From assembly GCF_001428825.1 (NCBI RefSeq), contig NZ_LMIT01000010.1, positions 814,591-878,590 of the forward strand: a DNA stretch of 64,000 nt. The letters run 5' to 3'. Each line of letters begins with the position of its first letter. Position 1 is the stretch's first letter. Source of the stretch: Nocardioides sp. Root240 (lineage in GTDB: Bacteria; Actinomycetota; Actinomycetes; Propionibacteriales; Nocardioidaceae). The notes under the pieces were generated by a model that saw only the letters and a list, made by a program, of their open reading frames with translations, was not told where the DNA came from and searched no databases. The translations under genes were made by a program, and so were the position numbers. Below are positions 16,982 through 25,451 of the stretch, piece by piece.

Positions 16982-18126
16982 CGCGTCGGGTCCTCCTGGG
17001 TTGTCGCGGTCACCGGGTCGAGGAGCAGCCCGAGCGCGAGCGTGAGCACCTCGGCGTCGACCGGGACGACGGGCTCCGCGGGCAGCGGGCCCGGCACCAG
17101 CCGGTCGAGATCGCCGAGCACAGGGTAGCCAGCAGCGGCGAGCTCGTGCCGGGTGCGCTCGGCCTGCGCGCTGAGCCAGGCCTCGCGCGGGCGCGGGACC
17201 GTCAGTGCCGGGCCGCCGAGCCCGTCCAGGCGCCGGCCGAGGCTCTCGCGCAGCAGGCGCGGCCGGTCGGCCTCGTCGACCAGCAGGCCGAGCGGCTCGC
17301 CGACGCGACGGACGAGGTCGACGGCGTGGGCGCCCAGCACGGGCGGCGCCTGCAGGCGTCGTACGCCGAGCTCGGTGGCCAGTGCGGCACGGTCGAGCAC
17401 GATCGTGACCCGCGCGGCGCCGTACTTGTGGCTGGCCGAGCGCGCCATGCGCGCGAGGTCCGCGCGCGGCGGCAGGTGCCCGAAGGCCGACGAGCTGCCC
17501 AGGAACTCGCCCCACGTCGTGCCGCCCTGGTCGAACGAGCGGGCGGTCCAGGCATGCGCGAGGACGGTGGCGAGGTCGTCGGCGAGCAGGTACGCCGTCG
17601 GCCGGCGGCCACCCGGACGGTGGCCCTGGGCGATCAGGCCCTGGCGCGCGTACTCGGCCTGCCACTGCACGCCGACCACCCGGAAGGCCCGCACCCACGG
17701 GCGTCGTACCCCCAGCGCGCGCTCGACGAGGGTCCGCTCCTCGGGGTCGTGGGCGGTCGACGCGACGTCGTCGGCGATCAGCGCGGACGCGACGCGCAGC
17801 AGCTCGTCGTCGGGCAGCGCGTCGGGGTCGACGGGTCGCGCGCCGAAGCGCCCCGGCTCGTCGGCACCGATCAGCGGCAGGTCGCTCCGGCCGCGACCGG
17901 AGACGCCGGCCGCGAGCACCCGGTCGGCCGTGGCGAGCGGGACCCGCCGGCCGGCCCCCTCGGCCGCGACGTTCAGCCGCCGCAGCAGTCCGAGCTGCTG
18001 GGCACCGGGCAGGTCGTCACGGAAGGCGTCGCCCTCACCCGTGCCGTCGGCCGGCCACTCCTGCCAGCGCGTCGTGGAACCCTCGCGCAGCGCCGCTGCC
18101 CACCCCCAGGCGCGTCCTCGACTCAT
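16978..18126 (-). CDS. unknown protein coupled to the sulfotransferase gene
   Basis: Protein of 382 residues with no signal peptide or membrane segment. Several segments parallel its sulfotransferase neighbour: ARVTIVLDRAALATELGVRR, DLVRRVGEPLGLLVDEADRP, ESLGRRLDGLGGPALTVPRP and WLSAQAERTRHELAAAGYPV correspond in order to the C-terminal half of that protein (PERIHIVTVPRP, LLRRINKAAA, WIAELTERGYDVVGD). It may be a diverged relative lacking the KTGTS loop. That reading is tentative. A TACCGT box exactly six bases before the ATG suggests a leaderless mRNA. Confidence 0.65.
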   Translation of the reverse strand: MSRGRAWGWAAALREGSTTRWQEWPADGTGEGDAFRDDLPGAQQLGLLRRLNVAAEGAGRRVPLATADRVLAAGVSGRGRSDLPLIGADEPGRFGARPVDPDALPDDELLRVASALIADDVASTAHDPEERTLVERALGVRRPWVRAFRVVGVQWQAEYARQGLIAQGHRPGGRRPTAYLLADDLATVLAHAWTARSFDQGGTTWGEFLGSSSAFGHLPPRADLARMARSASHKYGAARVTIVLDRAALATELGVRRLQAPPVLGAHAVDLVRRVGEPLGLLVDEADRPRLLRESLGRRLDGLGGPALTVPRPREAWLSAQAERTRHELAAAGYPVLGDLDRLVPGPLPAEPVVPVDAEVLTLALGLLLDPVTATTQEDPTR

Positions 18127-18132
18127 GCACCC

Positions 18133-18138
18133 ACGGTA
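18133..18138 (-). promoter_or_regulatory. -10 box TACCGT, leaderless start of the sulfotransferase operon
   Basis: TACCGT on the minus strand, six bases (GGGTGC), then ATG at 18126. Identical in hexamer and spacing to the AAA ATPase promoter. Confidence 0.5.
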
Positions 18139-18146
18139 GAGGGGCG

Positions 18147-19094
18147 TCAGGAATCGCTGCCCGACAGGGCCCGCACGACCGCGGACGGGCTGGGCCGGCC
18201 GAGCTGCTCGGCCATCCAGGCGCTGGTCGCGACGACCGATCCGAGGTCGACGCCGTGCTCGATGCCGAGCCCGGTCAGGAACCAGACCAGGTCCTCGGTC
18301 GCGAGGTTGCCGGTCGCGCTCTTGGCATAGGGACAGCCGCCGAGGCCGCCGGCCGAGGCGTCGTACGTCGTGACGCCGGCCTGGAGGCCCGCATGGACGT
18401 TGGTGAGCGCCTGGCCGTAGGTGTCGTGGAAGTGCAGCGCGAGCCGGTCGGTGGGCACGCCGGCCTCACGGAAGGCGGCGACCAGCGCGCGCACGTGGCC
18501 GGCCGTCGCGACGCCGATGGTGTCGCCCAGGCTGAGCTGGCCGACGCCGAGCTCGAGCAACCGGACGCCGACCGAGACGACCTGCTCGACCGGGACCGCG
18601 CCCTCCCACGGGTCGCCGAAGCACATCGAGACGTAGCCGCGGACGTCCATGCCCTGCTCGCGGGCGCGGGCGACGGTCGGCACGAACATCTCGAACTGCG
18701 AGGCGAGCGTGCGGTTGAGGTTCTTGCTCGCGAAGGTCTCGGTGGCGGAGGCGAACACCGCGACGTGGCGCATCCCCAGCTCGACGGCGCGGTCGAGGCC
18801 GCGCTCGTTGGGCACCAGCACCGGGAGCTCGCGAGCGCGGTCGCCCAGCTCGGCGGTCAGGCCGGTCATCAGCTCGGCGGCGTCGGCCAGCTGCGGCACC
18901 CACTTCGGGTGCACGAAGCTGGTCGCCTCCACGATCGGCAGGCCGGCGGCCAGCAGGCGCTGCACGAAGGCGGCCTTGGTCGCCGTCGGGACGGCGACCG
19001 ACTCGTTCTGCAGGCCGTCGCGAGGACCGACCTCGTAGATCGTGACGCTGGTCGGCAGGCCCGGCTCCGGGACGACCATCGGGAGAGCGCTCAC
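18147..19094 (-). CDS. mvaB: hydroxymethylglutaryl-CoA lyase
   Basis: Cleaves HMG-CoA to acetyl-CoA and acetoacetate, the last step of leucine degradation. The protein has 315 residues with VGPRDGLQNE near residues 22-31 (catalytic Arg-Asp and metal ligand), SFVHPKWVPQ, and the active-site cysteine loop GGLGGCPYAKSATGN near the C-terminus. The TIM-barrel metal ligands are represented by LHFHDTYGQ. The GTG start overlaps the stop of the carboxylase alpha gene. With the two carboxylase subunits it forms the lower part of the leucine/isovalerate pathway; an isovaleryl-CoA dehydrogenase gene is not in this window. Confidence 0.93.
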   Translation of the reverse strand: MSALPMVVPEPGLPTSVTIYEVGPRDGLQNESVAVPTATKAAFVQRLLAAGLPIVEATSFVHPKWVPQLADAAELMTGLTAELGDRARELPVLVPNERGLDRAVELGMRHVAVFASATETFASKNLNRTLASQFEMFVPTVARAREQGMDVRGYVSMCFGDPWEGAVPVEQVVSVGVRLLELGVGQLSLGDTIGVATAGHVRALVAAFREAGVPTDRLALHFHDTYGQALTNVHAGLQAGVTTYDASAGGLGGCPYAKSATGNLATEDLVWFLTGLGIEHGVDLGSVVATSAWMAEQLGRPSPSAVVRALSGSDS

Positions 19095-20941
19095 GCCTGC
19101 TCCTCCGCCCCGGTGACGACGAACAGCTCCGCGCCGAGCGCGACCTGCTGGCCGACGGTGGCACCGACCGAGGCGACCGTGCCGTCGTGCGGCGCCTTGA
19201 GCGCGAGCTCCATCTTCATCGCCTCGACGACCCCGAGCACCTGGCCCTCGGTCACCTGGTCACCGGCGGCGACGCGGACGTCGAGCACGGTGCCCGGCAT
19301 CGGCGCGACGATGGTGCCGTCGCTCACCGCGGCGCCGTGGTCGGTGCTGGCGTCGGGGCGGACGAAGACGTACCGCTGACCCTGGTGGGCGAGCTCGACC
19401 TCGTGGGTTGACACTCGTTGCGTCATAGGCTCCGTGGCCTTGAGCCCACGGGGCCTATGACGTTGCGTCGGGGAGACCGTGACGGAGCCGTCGGTGAACT
19501 CCACCACGGTGGGCGCGGGCGCGCTGCCCATCCGGAAGCCGTCGCCGGCGAAGGGGCCGCCGGGTTCGCTGTGCGCGTCCAGCCACAGCCGGGCGGCGAT
19601 CTGCCGGGCAGGCGCGGGATCCGGGGCGGGGACGTCGTTGCGGTCCAGCCACGCCGTGTCGATCCCGCCCGGCTCGGCGAACTCCTCGCTCGCCGCGAGC
19701 ACCCGCAGGAAGCCGGTGTTCGTGGTCAGTCCGAGGATGGTGGTGTCGTCGAGTGCGGCGACCAGGGCGCGGCGCGCAGCCTCGCGGTTCGGACCGCTGA
19801 CGATGACCTTGCCGAGCATCGGGTCGTACGACGTGCTGACGACCTGGCCGCTCTCCAGCGCGTGGTCCACCCGCGCGCTCGCCGGCCACGACACGAGCGC
19901 GGCGGTGCCGGCCTGCGGGAGGAAGCCGCCGAAGGCGTCCTCGGCGTAGATCCGCGCCTCCATGGCGTGGTCGCGGAAGCGCAGCCCCGCCTGGTCGAAC
20001 GGGAGCGGCTCGCCGGCCGCGACGGCGAGCTGGAGCTCGACGAGGTCGGTGCCGCTGTGGATCTCGGTGACCGGGTGCTCGACCTGGAGGCGGGTGTTCA
20101 TCTCCAGGAAGTAGAAGTCGCCGGTGGCGGCGTCGAGGAGGTACTCGATCGTGCCCGCGTTCGAGTAGCCCACCGATGCGGACAGCGCCACGGCCGAGGC
20201 GTGGATCCGCTCGCGCAGCTCGTCGTCGAGCGCCGGAGCGGGCGCCTCCTCGATGACCTTCTGGTGACGGCGCTGGACCGAGCACTCGCGGGTGCCGAGG
20301 TGGACGACGTGGCCGTGGGAGTCGCCGAGGACCTGCACCTCGATGTGGCGACCGCGCTCGACGTACTTCTCGATCAGGATGGTGTCGTCGCCGAAGGCGT
20401 TGATCGCCTCACGCTTCGCAGCGGCCACCGACTCGGTCAGCTCGGCGGCCGAGCGGACCACGCGCATGCCCTTGCCACCGCCACCGGCCGCGGCCTTGGC
20501 CAGCACCGGGTAGGCGAACGTCGCCGGGTCGTCGTCGATGTCGTACGACGGCACGACGGGCACGCCCGCAGCGACGGCGAGGTCGCGGGCGGCGTCCTTG
20601 CGCCCCATCTGCTCGATCACCTCGGGCGAGGGGCCGACCCAGGCGATGCCGGCGCCGGCGACGGCCCGGGCGAACCCGGCGTTCTCGGACAGGAAGCCGT
20701 AGCCGGGGTGGATCGCGTCGGCGCCGGTCTCCTTCGCGGCGGCCAGCACGGCGTCGCCGTCGAGATAGCTGGCCACCCGGACGGCGACGTCGGCGTCACG
20801 CACGTGCAACGCGTCGGCGTCGAGGTCGGTGTGCACGGCGACGGTGCGGATGCCCAGGTCGCGGCAGGTACGGAACACCCGGCGCGCGATCTCGCCGCGG
20901 TTGGCGACGAGGACGGAGCGGATCACAGTGGTCTCGGTCAT
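19091..20941 (-). CDS. acyl-CoA carboxylase biotin-carrying alpha subunit (probably methylcrotonyl-CoA carboxylase)
   Basis: Protein of 616 residues with biotin carboxylase (VLVANRGEIARRVFRTCRDL; ATP-grasp around AKAAAGGGGKGMRVV; MNTRLQVEHPVTE) and a C-terminal biotinyl domain with VVEAMKME near residue 580. It carboxylates biotin with ATP and bicarbonate and works with the adjacent carboxyltransferase. Position next to HMG-CoA lyase points to methylcrotonyl-CoA as substrate. Odd feature: the linker before the biotinyl domain contains TQRHRPRGLKATEPMTQR, encoded by a 40-bp palindromic repeat (19422-19461) that also occurs in an unrelated gene of this window. The insertion keeps the frame and lies between domains. 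Confidence 0.92.
   Translation of the reverse strand: MTETTVIRSVLVANRGEIARRVFRTCRDLGIRTVAVHTDLDADALHVRDADVAVRVASYLDGDAVLAAAKETGADAIHPGYGFLSENAGFARAVAGAGIAWVGPSPEVIEQMGRKDAARDLAVAAGVPVVPSYDIDDDPATFAYPVLAKAAAGGGGKGMRVVRSAAELTESVAAAKREAINAFGDDTILIEKYVERGRHIEVQVLGDSHGHVVHLGTRECSVQRRHQKVIEEAPAPALDDELRERIHASAVALSASVGYSNAGTIEYLLDAATGDFYFLEMNTRLQVEHPVTEIHSGTDLVELQLAVAAGEPLPFDQAGLRFRDHAMEARIYAEDAFGGFLPQAGTAALVSWPASARVDHALESGQVVSTSYDPMLGKVIVSGPNREAARRALVAALDDTTILGLTTNTGFLRVLAASEEFAEPGGIDTAWLDRNDVPAPDPAPARQIAARLWLDAHSEPGGPFAGDGFRMGSAPAPTVVEFTDGSVTVSPTQRHRPRGLKATEPMTQRVSTHEVELAHQGQRYVFVRPDASTDHGAAVSDGTIVAPMPGTVLDVRVAAGDQVTEGQVLGVVEAMKMELALKAPHDGTVASVGATVGQQVALGAELFVVTGAEEQA
19422..19461. repeat. 40-bp palindromic element, copy 1, translated inside the carboxylase gene
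   Basis: Inverted repeat with outer arms GTCATAGG and CCTATGAC, inner arms around CCGTGG and CCACGG, and loop TTGA. The nine bases CGTTGCGTC flank it as a direct repeat (19416-19424 and 19461-19469). A second copy of equal length and in the same orientation is at 40979-41018. Both are read in frame within coding sequence. Confidence 0.8.
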
Positions 20942-20946
20942 CTCGA

Positions 20947-22503
20947 TCACATCCTGAAGATGCCGTAGTGGGGAGCCGGGGATTCCACGGCCGAGGTCAC
21001 CTCGAGCGCCATGCCGAGGATCCGCCGGGTGTCGGCGGGGTCGATCACCCCGTCGTCCCACAGCCGCGCGGAGGCGTAGTAGGGCGATCCCTGGCGTTCG
21101 TACTGCTCGCGGATCGGTGCCTTGAACTCGTCGTCGTCCTCGCGGCCGGCGACGGTCGCGAGCACGTTGGCCGCCTGGTCGCCACCCATGACGGAGATGC
21201 GGGAGTTCGGCCACATCCACAGGAAGCGGGGGTCGTAGGCGCGGCCGCACATGCCGTAGTTGCCGGCACCGAAGGAGCCGCCGATCACGACCGTCAGCTT
21301 CGGCACGACCGAGCAGGCCACCGCGGTGACCAGCTTGGCGCCGTCGCGGGCGATGCCGCGGTTCTCGTACTCGCGGCCGACCATGAAGCCGGTGATGTTC
21401 TGCAGGAAGAGCAGCGGGATGCCGCGCTGGTTGCAGAGCTCGATGAAGTGCGCGCCCTTGAGGGCGGACTCGCTGAACAGGATGCCGTTGTTGGCGACGA
21501 TGCCGACCTGGTGGCCGTGGATCCGGGCGAACGCGCAGACCAGCGTCTCGCCGTACAGCTGCTTGAACTCCTGGAAGCGGCTGCCGTCGACGAGCCGGCG
21601 GATGACCTCGCGGACGTCGTACGGCGTGCGGGTGCTCGACGGCACCACGTCGTAGATGGACTCGGGGTCCTCCAGCGGCTCCTCCACCTCGACGGCGTCG
21701 CGACGGGCGGGCGCCGGGAGGGTGTCGACGATGCCGCGCAGGATGCGCAGCGCGTGCGCGTCGTCGTCGGCGAGGTGGTCGACCACACCCGACTTGCGAG
21801 CGTGCACATCACCGCCGCCGAGGTCCTCGGCCGTGACGACCTCGCCGGTCGCGGCCTTCACCAGCGGCGGGCCGCCGAGGAAGATGGTGCCCTGGTTCCT
21901 GACGATCACGGTCTCGTCGGACATCGCCGGCACGTAGGCGCCACCGGCGGTGCACGAGCCCATCACGGCCGCCAGCTGCGGGATCCCGCGCGCCGACATG
22001 TTGGCCTGGTTGAAGAAGATCCGGCCGAAGTGCTCCTTGTCGGGGAACACCTCGTCCTGCATCGGCAGGAAGGCGCCACCGGAGTCGACGAGGTAGATGC
22101 ACGGCAGGTCGTTCTCGGCGGCGATCGTCTGCGCGCGCAGGTGCTTCTTGACGGTCACCGGGTAGTAGGTGCCGCCCTTGACCGTGGCGTCGTTGGCGAC
22201 CACGAGGCAGTTGCGGCCCTGCACCCGGCCGATGCCCGCGACGACACCGGCCGACGGGACGGCGTACTCGTCTCCGTCCTTGCCGTACATGCCGTACGCC
22301 GCCAGCGGGGCCACCTCGAGGAAGGGGCTGCCGGGGTCGAGCAACCCGTCGACGCGGTCGCGTGGCAGCAGCTTGCCGCGGTCGGTGTGCTTGGTGCGGG
22401 CGGCCTCGCTGCCGCCCTGCCGGACGCGCGCCAGGCGCTCGCGGAGGTCGGCGCTGAGCTCGCGCAGGCTCAGCTCGGTCTCGGTGCTCGGGGTCTCGGA
22501 CAC
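20947..22503 (-). CDS. acyl-CoA carboxylase carboxyltransferase (beta) subunit, methylcrotonyl-CoA type
   Basis: Protein of 518 residues of the carboxyltransferase family: [19 protein letters not shown] near the N-terminus, the CoA-binding [16 protein letters not shown], and the C-terminal half with [15 protein letters not shown] and [20 protein letters not shown]. The GxGNYGM and YDPRFLW patterns fit methylcrotonyl-CoA carboxylase beta rather than propionyl-CoA carboxylase. It is the first gene of the operon carboxyltransferase-alpha subunit-HMG-CoA lyase. Translation starts at GTG 22503, with a -10 box TAACCT exactly six bases upstream that is part of a palindromic operator. Confidence 0.92.
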   Translation of the reverse strand: MSETPSTETELSLRELSADLRERLARVRQGGSEAARTKHTDRGKLLPRDRVDGLLDPGSPFLEVAPLAAYGMYGKDGDEYAVPSAGVVAGIGRVQGRNCLVVANDATVKGGTYYPVTVKKHLRAQTIAAENDLPCIYLVDSGGAFLPMQDEVFPDKEHFGRIFFNQANMSARGIPQLAAVMGSCTAGGAYVPAMSDETVIVRNQGTIFLGGPPLVKAATGEVVTAEDLGGGDVHARKSGVVDHLADDDAHALRILRGIVDTLPAPARRDAVEVEEPLEDPESIYDVVPSSTRTPYDVREVIRRLVDGSRFQEFKQLYGETLVCAFARIHGHQVGIVANNGILFSESALKGAHFIELCNQRGIPLLFLQNITGFMVGREYENRGIARDGAKLVTAVACSVVPKLTVVIGGSFGAGNYGMCGRAYDPRFLWMWPNSRISVMGGDQAANVLATVAGREDDDEFKAPIREQYERQGSPYYASARLWDDGVIDPADTRRILGMALEVTSAVESPAPHYGIFRM

Positions 22504-22509
22504 GTCGCT

Positions 22510-22529
22510 AGGTTAACGATCATTAACCT
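22510..22529. promoter_or_regulatory. palindromic operator overlapping the -10 box of the leucine-catabolic operon
   Basis: AGGTTAACGATCATTAACCT, an inverted repeat of 20 bp with a single mismatched pair. Its promoter-proximal end supplies TAACCT (22515-22510, minus), six bases before GTG 22503. A protein bound here would cover the -10 element, so it is a repressor operator, probably for a TetR- or GntR-type acyl-CoA sensor. The AT-rich half-sites stand out from the surrounding GC-rich DNA. Confidence 0.65.
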
Positions 22530-22573
22530 GCGGTGACAAGCCCCTACGCCGACCTCGTGCCGAGATGCCGGAC

Positions 22574-22607
22574 GACCCCCGCTCGCCGGTCAGAGCGGGC
22601 GGGGGTC
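22574..22607 (-). terminator. GC-rich hairpin after the ScyD/ScyE-like gene
   Basis: GACCCCCGCTC and GAGCGGGCGGGGGTC pair across an eight-base loop with one bulge. It lies 19 bases beyond the stop of the minus-strand gene at 22626. No T-tract. Confidence 0.45.
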
Positions 22608-22625
22608 GGGTCTGGCTGCCGGGGC

Positions 22626-23792
22626 TCAGCGGGTGCGCAACAGCGCTCCCGGCCCGAACAGCGGCCCGGCGACGTAGACCGCGCCGCCGGCCGCGTCGAC
22701 GCCGCCCGGCAGGACCAGCTGTCCGGCCAGCAGCTCCTTCCTCCACGTGTGGCCGTGGCGGCGCACCAGGCGGAACAGTCCACCCGCCTCCGCACCCGGC
22801 AGGCCGAGCTCGAACGCGAGCCAGCTCGCCTTCGACAGCTCCAGCGCGAGGACACCGTGCCGGTCCGCGGCGAGGTCGATGATCGAGGTCAGCCCGTCGG
22901 CATGGCGGCGGCAGGGACCACGCCGCGGGTGCTCGGGATCGCAGGTCGCGTTCGTCGTGCCCGGCCTGACCCGCCAGACCTGCGAGGTCCCGGGTGTGGC
23001 CGGGAAGCCGCGCAGCTCACCGACGTACCAGGCACCGTCGGCCCCGACCGTCACCGACGTCGCCACCGCCTCGGCGAGGATCGGCGTCCCGGCGGGCGGG
23101 AGCGGTCCGCCCTCCTCCGGGGGGACGTCGGGCAGGCCCGCGGGGACCTCGACCCGCCGTGGCGCGAGGCGCGCGACGGTGCGGATGTGTCCGTCGGGCC
23201 AGACCCGGAGCAGGTCGTTGCCGGCCGCGTCGGCCACCAGCACGGTGCCGTCGCGCAGGGCCGCCAGGCCGAAGGGGTTGCTGTCCTCCGGGAACCCCTC
23301 CTGGTCGTCGGGGTCGGGGTCGGTGGCCTGGTACGCCGCGATGTCGGCCACCGGCCGCGGCGCGGACCAGCCGCGACGCCACTTGAACAGCGTGGCTCCG
23401 GCGGCCGGTTCGGACGGCGCGGCGGCGGCCGTGCTTCGCAGCGTGGACGCGGCCTCCTCCGGAGGCGGTCCCGCCGCGCCCGTGAGCAGGAAGACGGTCC
23501 CGTGTCGTCCCTGGGCGATCGCAGGCGGGAAGTCCGTCGCCAGGTTGCCGAGCGGTACGACGAGGGCGGGCTGCCCGCGGCGCTCGACCACGAGGCTGAA
23601 GTCGCCCCCGGTCTCGGTGACGAGCGTGCGGCCGCGCCCGAGGGCGTCGACGCCGCGGGGACCGTCGAGCTCGGCGACCGTGCGCGCCGGCGGGCTCTGA
23701 CCGCCGGGGCTGCCGACCACCGCGGGGGCGCCGGCCGCGGCGAGAGCGACGGCGACCGCCGCCGTCCCGAGCCGGGCAAGGGTCGTGTTCAT
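22626..23792 (-). CDS. secreted ScyD/ScyE-like beta-propeller protein
   Basis: Protein of 388 residues with a Sec signal peptide (hydrophobic residues about 6-25, cleavage near VVG). The rest has recurrent blade-like segments, each a hydrophobic strand followed by G-G/D turns (TLVTETGGDFSLVV, GTVFLLTG, NPFGLAALRDGTVLVADAAG, GADGAWYVGEL), as in NHL or six-bladed propellers annotated ScyD/ScyE. In cyanobacteria those names belong to scytonemin genes; in actinobacteria the role is unknown. A strong GGAGGAGAG lies four bases before the ATG. Confidence 0.75.
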   Translation of the reverse strand: MNTTLARLGTAAVAVALAAAGAPAVVGSPGGQSPPARTVAELDGPRGVDALGRGRTLVTETGGDFSLVVERRGQPALVVPLGNLATDFPPAIAQGRHGTVFLLTGAAGPPPEEAASTLRSTAAAAPSEPAAGATLFKWRRGWSAPRPVADIAAYQATDPDPDDQEGFPEDSNPFGLAALRDGTVLVADAAGNDLLRVWPDGHIRTVARLAPRRVEVPAGLPDVPPEEGGPLPPAGTPILAEAVATSVTVGADGAWYVGELRGFPATPGTSQVWRVRPGTTNATCDPEHPRRGPCRRHADGLTSIIDLAADRHGVLALELSKASWLAFELGLPGAEAGGLFRLVRRHGHTWRKELLAGQLVLPGGVDAAGGAVYVAGPLFGPGALLRTR

Positions 23793-23905
23793 GGTGCTCT
23801 CCTCCGCTGTCAGAGAAGGACTGGTTCCTCCCCCGGTCCTGCCTAGCAGCGGCGGATGGGCGGGTCATGCCCGATCTGGATGAGGTTCGCTCCCGAGGCC
23901 CGGCA

Positions 23906-24667
23906 TCAGCAGTCGAGCAGGCCGAACCGGTAGCCCCGGGCCTGCAGCCGCGTGATCACCCGCTCCAGCGCGGCGACGGTCTGGCTGCGGTCGCCACCAC
24001 CGTCGTGCATCAGGATGCGCGCTCCGGGCTCGACCTCGCGCAGGATGCGCCGCACGATGCGATCGGCACCGGGCCGCGCCCAGTCCTGTGGGTCCACGGT
24101 CCAGAGCATCACCCGCTGCCCCCGCGAGCGGATGACCTCGTCGACGCGGGCGTCGTGGGCGCCGTACGGCGGCCGGACGCAGCGGGGCCGCTCCCCCAGG
24201 GCCCGCTCGGTGCGGTCCAGCTGCGCGCGGATCGCCCGTCCCCGCAGGGTGGTGAGGGAGGCGTGGTTCCAGGTGTGGTTGCCGATCAGGTGGCCCTCGC
24301 GTCGTACCCGGCGCACCAGGCCGGGGTGCGCGGCGACACTGGTGCCGACCTCGAAGAAGACCGCCTCGATGCCGTGGCGCCGCAGGATGTCGAGCACCTG
24401 GGGCGTCCAGCGCGGGTCGGGACCGTCGTCGAAGGTGAGGTAGACCGTCCCGCGGTACGGCACCCGGGCAGGCGGTACGTCGGGCGCCACCGGCCGGTGG
24501 TGCTGCGGCTCCACCTCGGCCCCGGCCGCGCGAGCCGTCGGCGCGACCGCGTCCGAGATCGGCCTCGGCACGCGCTCGGCGAGCGCCGCCCCGAGCACCA
24601 GGGCCACCATCGCGGCGAGCACCACGAGCCACTTCCGACGTACGCGCACTGCTGACAACTCCCTCAT
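23906..24667 (-). CDS. polysaccharide deacetylase (NodB domain), membrane-anchored or secreted
   Basis: Protein of 253 residues from ATG 24667 (AGGA upstream). An N-terminal hydrophobic segment (WLVVLAAMVALVLGAAL) exports or anchors it. NodB motifs are in order: TFDDGPDP (metal-binding Asp pair), GNHTWNH (HxxxH-type metal site), RPPYGAHD, WTVDPQDW and LMHDGG. These enzymes remove acetyl groups from peptidoglycan or chitin-like sugars outside the cell. An upstream in-frame ATG at 24829 would put 54 residues before the signal sequence and is unlikely. It is divergent from the TetR regulator, with inverted repeats in between. Confidence 0.88.
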   Translation of the reverse strand: MRELSAVRVRRKWLVVLAAMVALVLGAALAERVPRPISDAVAPTARAAGAEVEPQHHRPVAPDVPPARVPYRGTVYLTFDDGPDPRWTPQVLDILRRHGIEAVFFEVGTSVAAHPGLVRRVRREGHLIGNHTWNHASLTTLRGRAIRAQLDRTERALGERPRCVRPPYGAHDARVDEVIRSRGQRVMLWTVDPQDWARPGADRIVRRILREVEPGARILMHDGGGDRSQTVAALERVITRLQARGYRFGLLDC

Positions 24668-24696
24668 CGATTCCTGCTGGCAAGGACACAGACGCC

Positions 24697-24712
24697 CCAA
24701 CCGGCTGGTTGG
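24697..24712. promoter_or_regulatory. inverted repeat CCAACC-N4-GGTTGG
   Basis: Six-base arms around GGCT, 30 bases upstream of the deacetylase start and 134 bases before the TetR gene. A possible operator for the deacetylase promoter. Confidence 0.3.
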
Positions 24713-24745
24713 TTGTCGTCCGGCCGCGGCGGCGGTCGTCCAGGC

Positions 24746-24830
24746 CATGTCGGGCAACGATCGGTGGATGCCGAAGTCGTCCGGTGTGCGCGCCGGGCGG
24801 CTTCGGCGCCGCCAGGCATTGCCCGACATG
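24746..24830. promoter_or_regulatory. divergent 12-bp half-sites and a local palindrome before the TetR gene
   Basis: CATGTCGGGCAA (24746-24757) recurs inverted as TTGCCCGACATG (24819-24830). The right-hand copy also forms a compact operator-like palindrome, GGCAT-N8-ATGCC, just upstream of the TAGCCT -10 box of the regulator gene. This fits TetR autoregulation, with the second half-site acting on the divergent deacetylase gene. Confidence 0.45.
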
Positions 24831-24833
24831 CCC

Positions 24834-24839
24834 TAGCCT
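24834..24839 (+). promoter_or_regulatory. -10 box TAGCCT of the TetR gene (leaderless)
   Basis: TAGCCT, six bases, then GTG 24846. It abuts the palindrome that is the likely autoregulatory operator. Confidence 0.5.
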
Positions 24840-24845
24840 TCGGGC

Positions 24846-25403
24846 GTGGGTGAGTCGCGACGCGAGCAGATCCTGGCCACCGCGGCCGACCTCTTCGCGG
24901 CGCGCGGCTTCCACGGCGTCTCCGTCGCCGAGCTCGGCGCGGCGTGCGGCATCTCCGGCCCCGCGCTCTACAAGCACTTCCCGTCGAAGCAGGCGATGCT
25001 CGCCGAGATGCTGACCTCGATCAGCGAGCACCTGCTGGCCGTCGGTCGCGAGCGGGTGGCCGCGGCCGGGGGCGATCCGGCCGCTGCCCTGCGCGGCCTC
25101 GTCGACTGGCACCTCGAGTTCGCGCTGTCACGACGGTCGCTGATCGTCGTGCAGGACCGCGACTGGGAGTCGCTGCCGGCGGAGGCCCGCGAACAGGTAC
25201 GGCGGCTGCAGCGCTCCTACATCGGGCTCTGGGCCGACCAGCTGCGGACCCTCAGCCCCGACCTGGACAAGGCGGGCTCGCACGCGATGGCGCAGGCGGC
25301 GTTCGGGCTGCTGAACTCCACGCCCCGTGCCGGCCACGGGATCCCCGACGCCCGGCTGCACGACCTGCTGGGATCGATGGCGCTGGCGGCCCTCGGGGTG
25401 TGA
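24846..25403 (+). CDS. TetR/AcrR family transcriptional regulator
   Basis: Protein of 185 residues. The N-terminal helix-turn-helix is clear: REQILATAADLFAARGFHGV then SVAELGAACGISGPALYKHF with SKQAML. The C-terminal ligand domain is of the short type, with a motif (WHLEFALSRRSLIVVQDRDW) seen in regulators of acyl-CoA metabolism in actinobacteria. It lacks any obvious enzyme partner downstream. Given the operator before the carboxylase operon 2.3 kb away, that operon is one candidate target; the divergent deacetylase is another. Neither is shown. Confidence 0.88.
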   Translation: MGESRREQILATAADLFAARGFHGVSVAELGAACGISGPALYKHFPSKQAMLAEMLTSISEHLLAVGRERVAAAGGDPAAALRGLVDWHLEFALSRRSLIVVQDRDWESLPAEAREQVRRLQRSYIGLWADQLRTLSPDLDKAGSHAMAQAAFGLLNSTPRAGHGIPDARLHDLLGSMALAALGV

Positions 25404-25451
25404 TGCCCGACGGTGCAGGCGTGCCTCCGCCGTGAGGCGGGCCGCCCGCCG

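Noticed and set aside
24846..25403. Assignment of the TetR protein as repressor of the carboxylase operon
   Set aside because: Its own promoter palindrome (GGCAT-N8-ATGCC) does not resemble the AGGTTAA-type operator before the carboxylase operon, so the link is kept only as a candidate.
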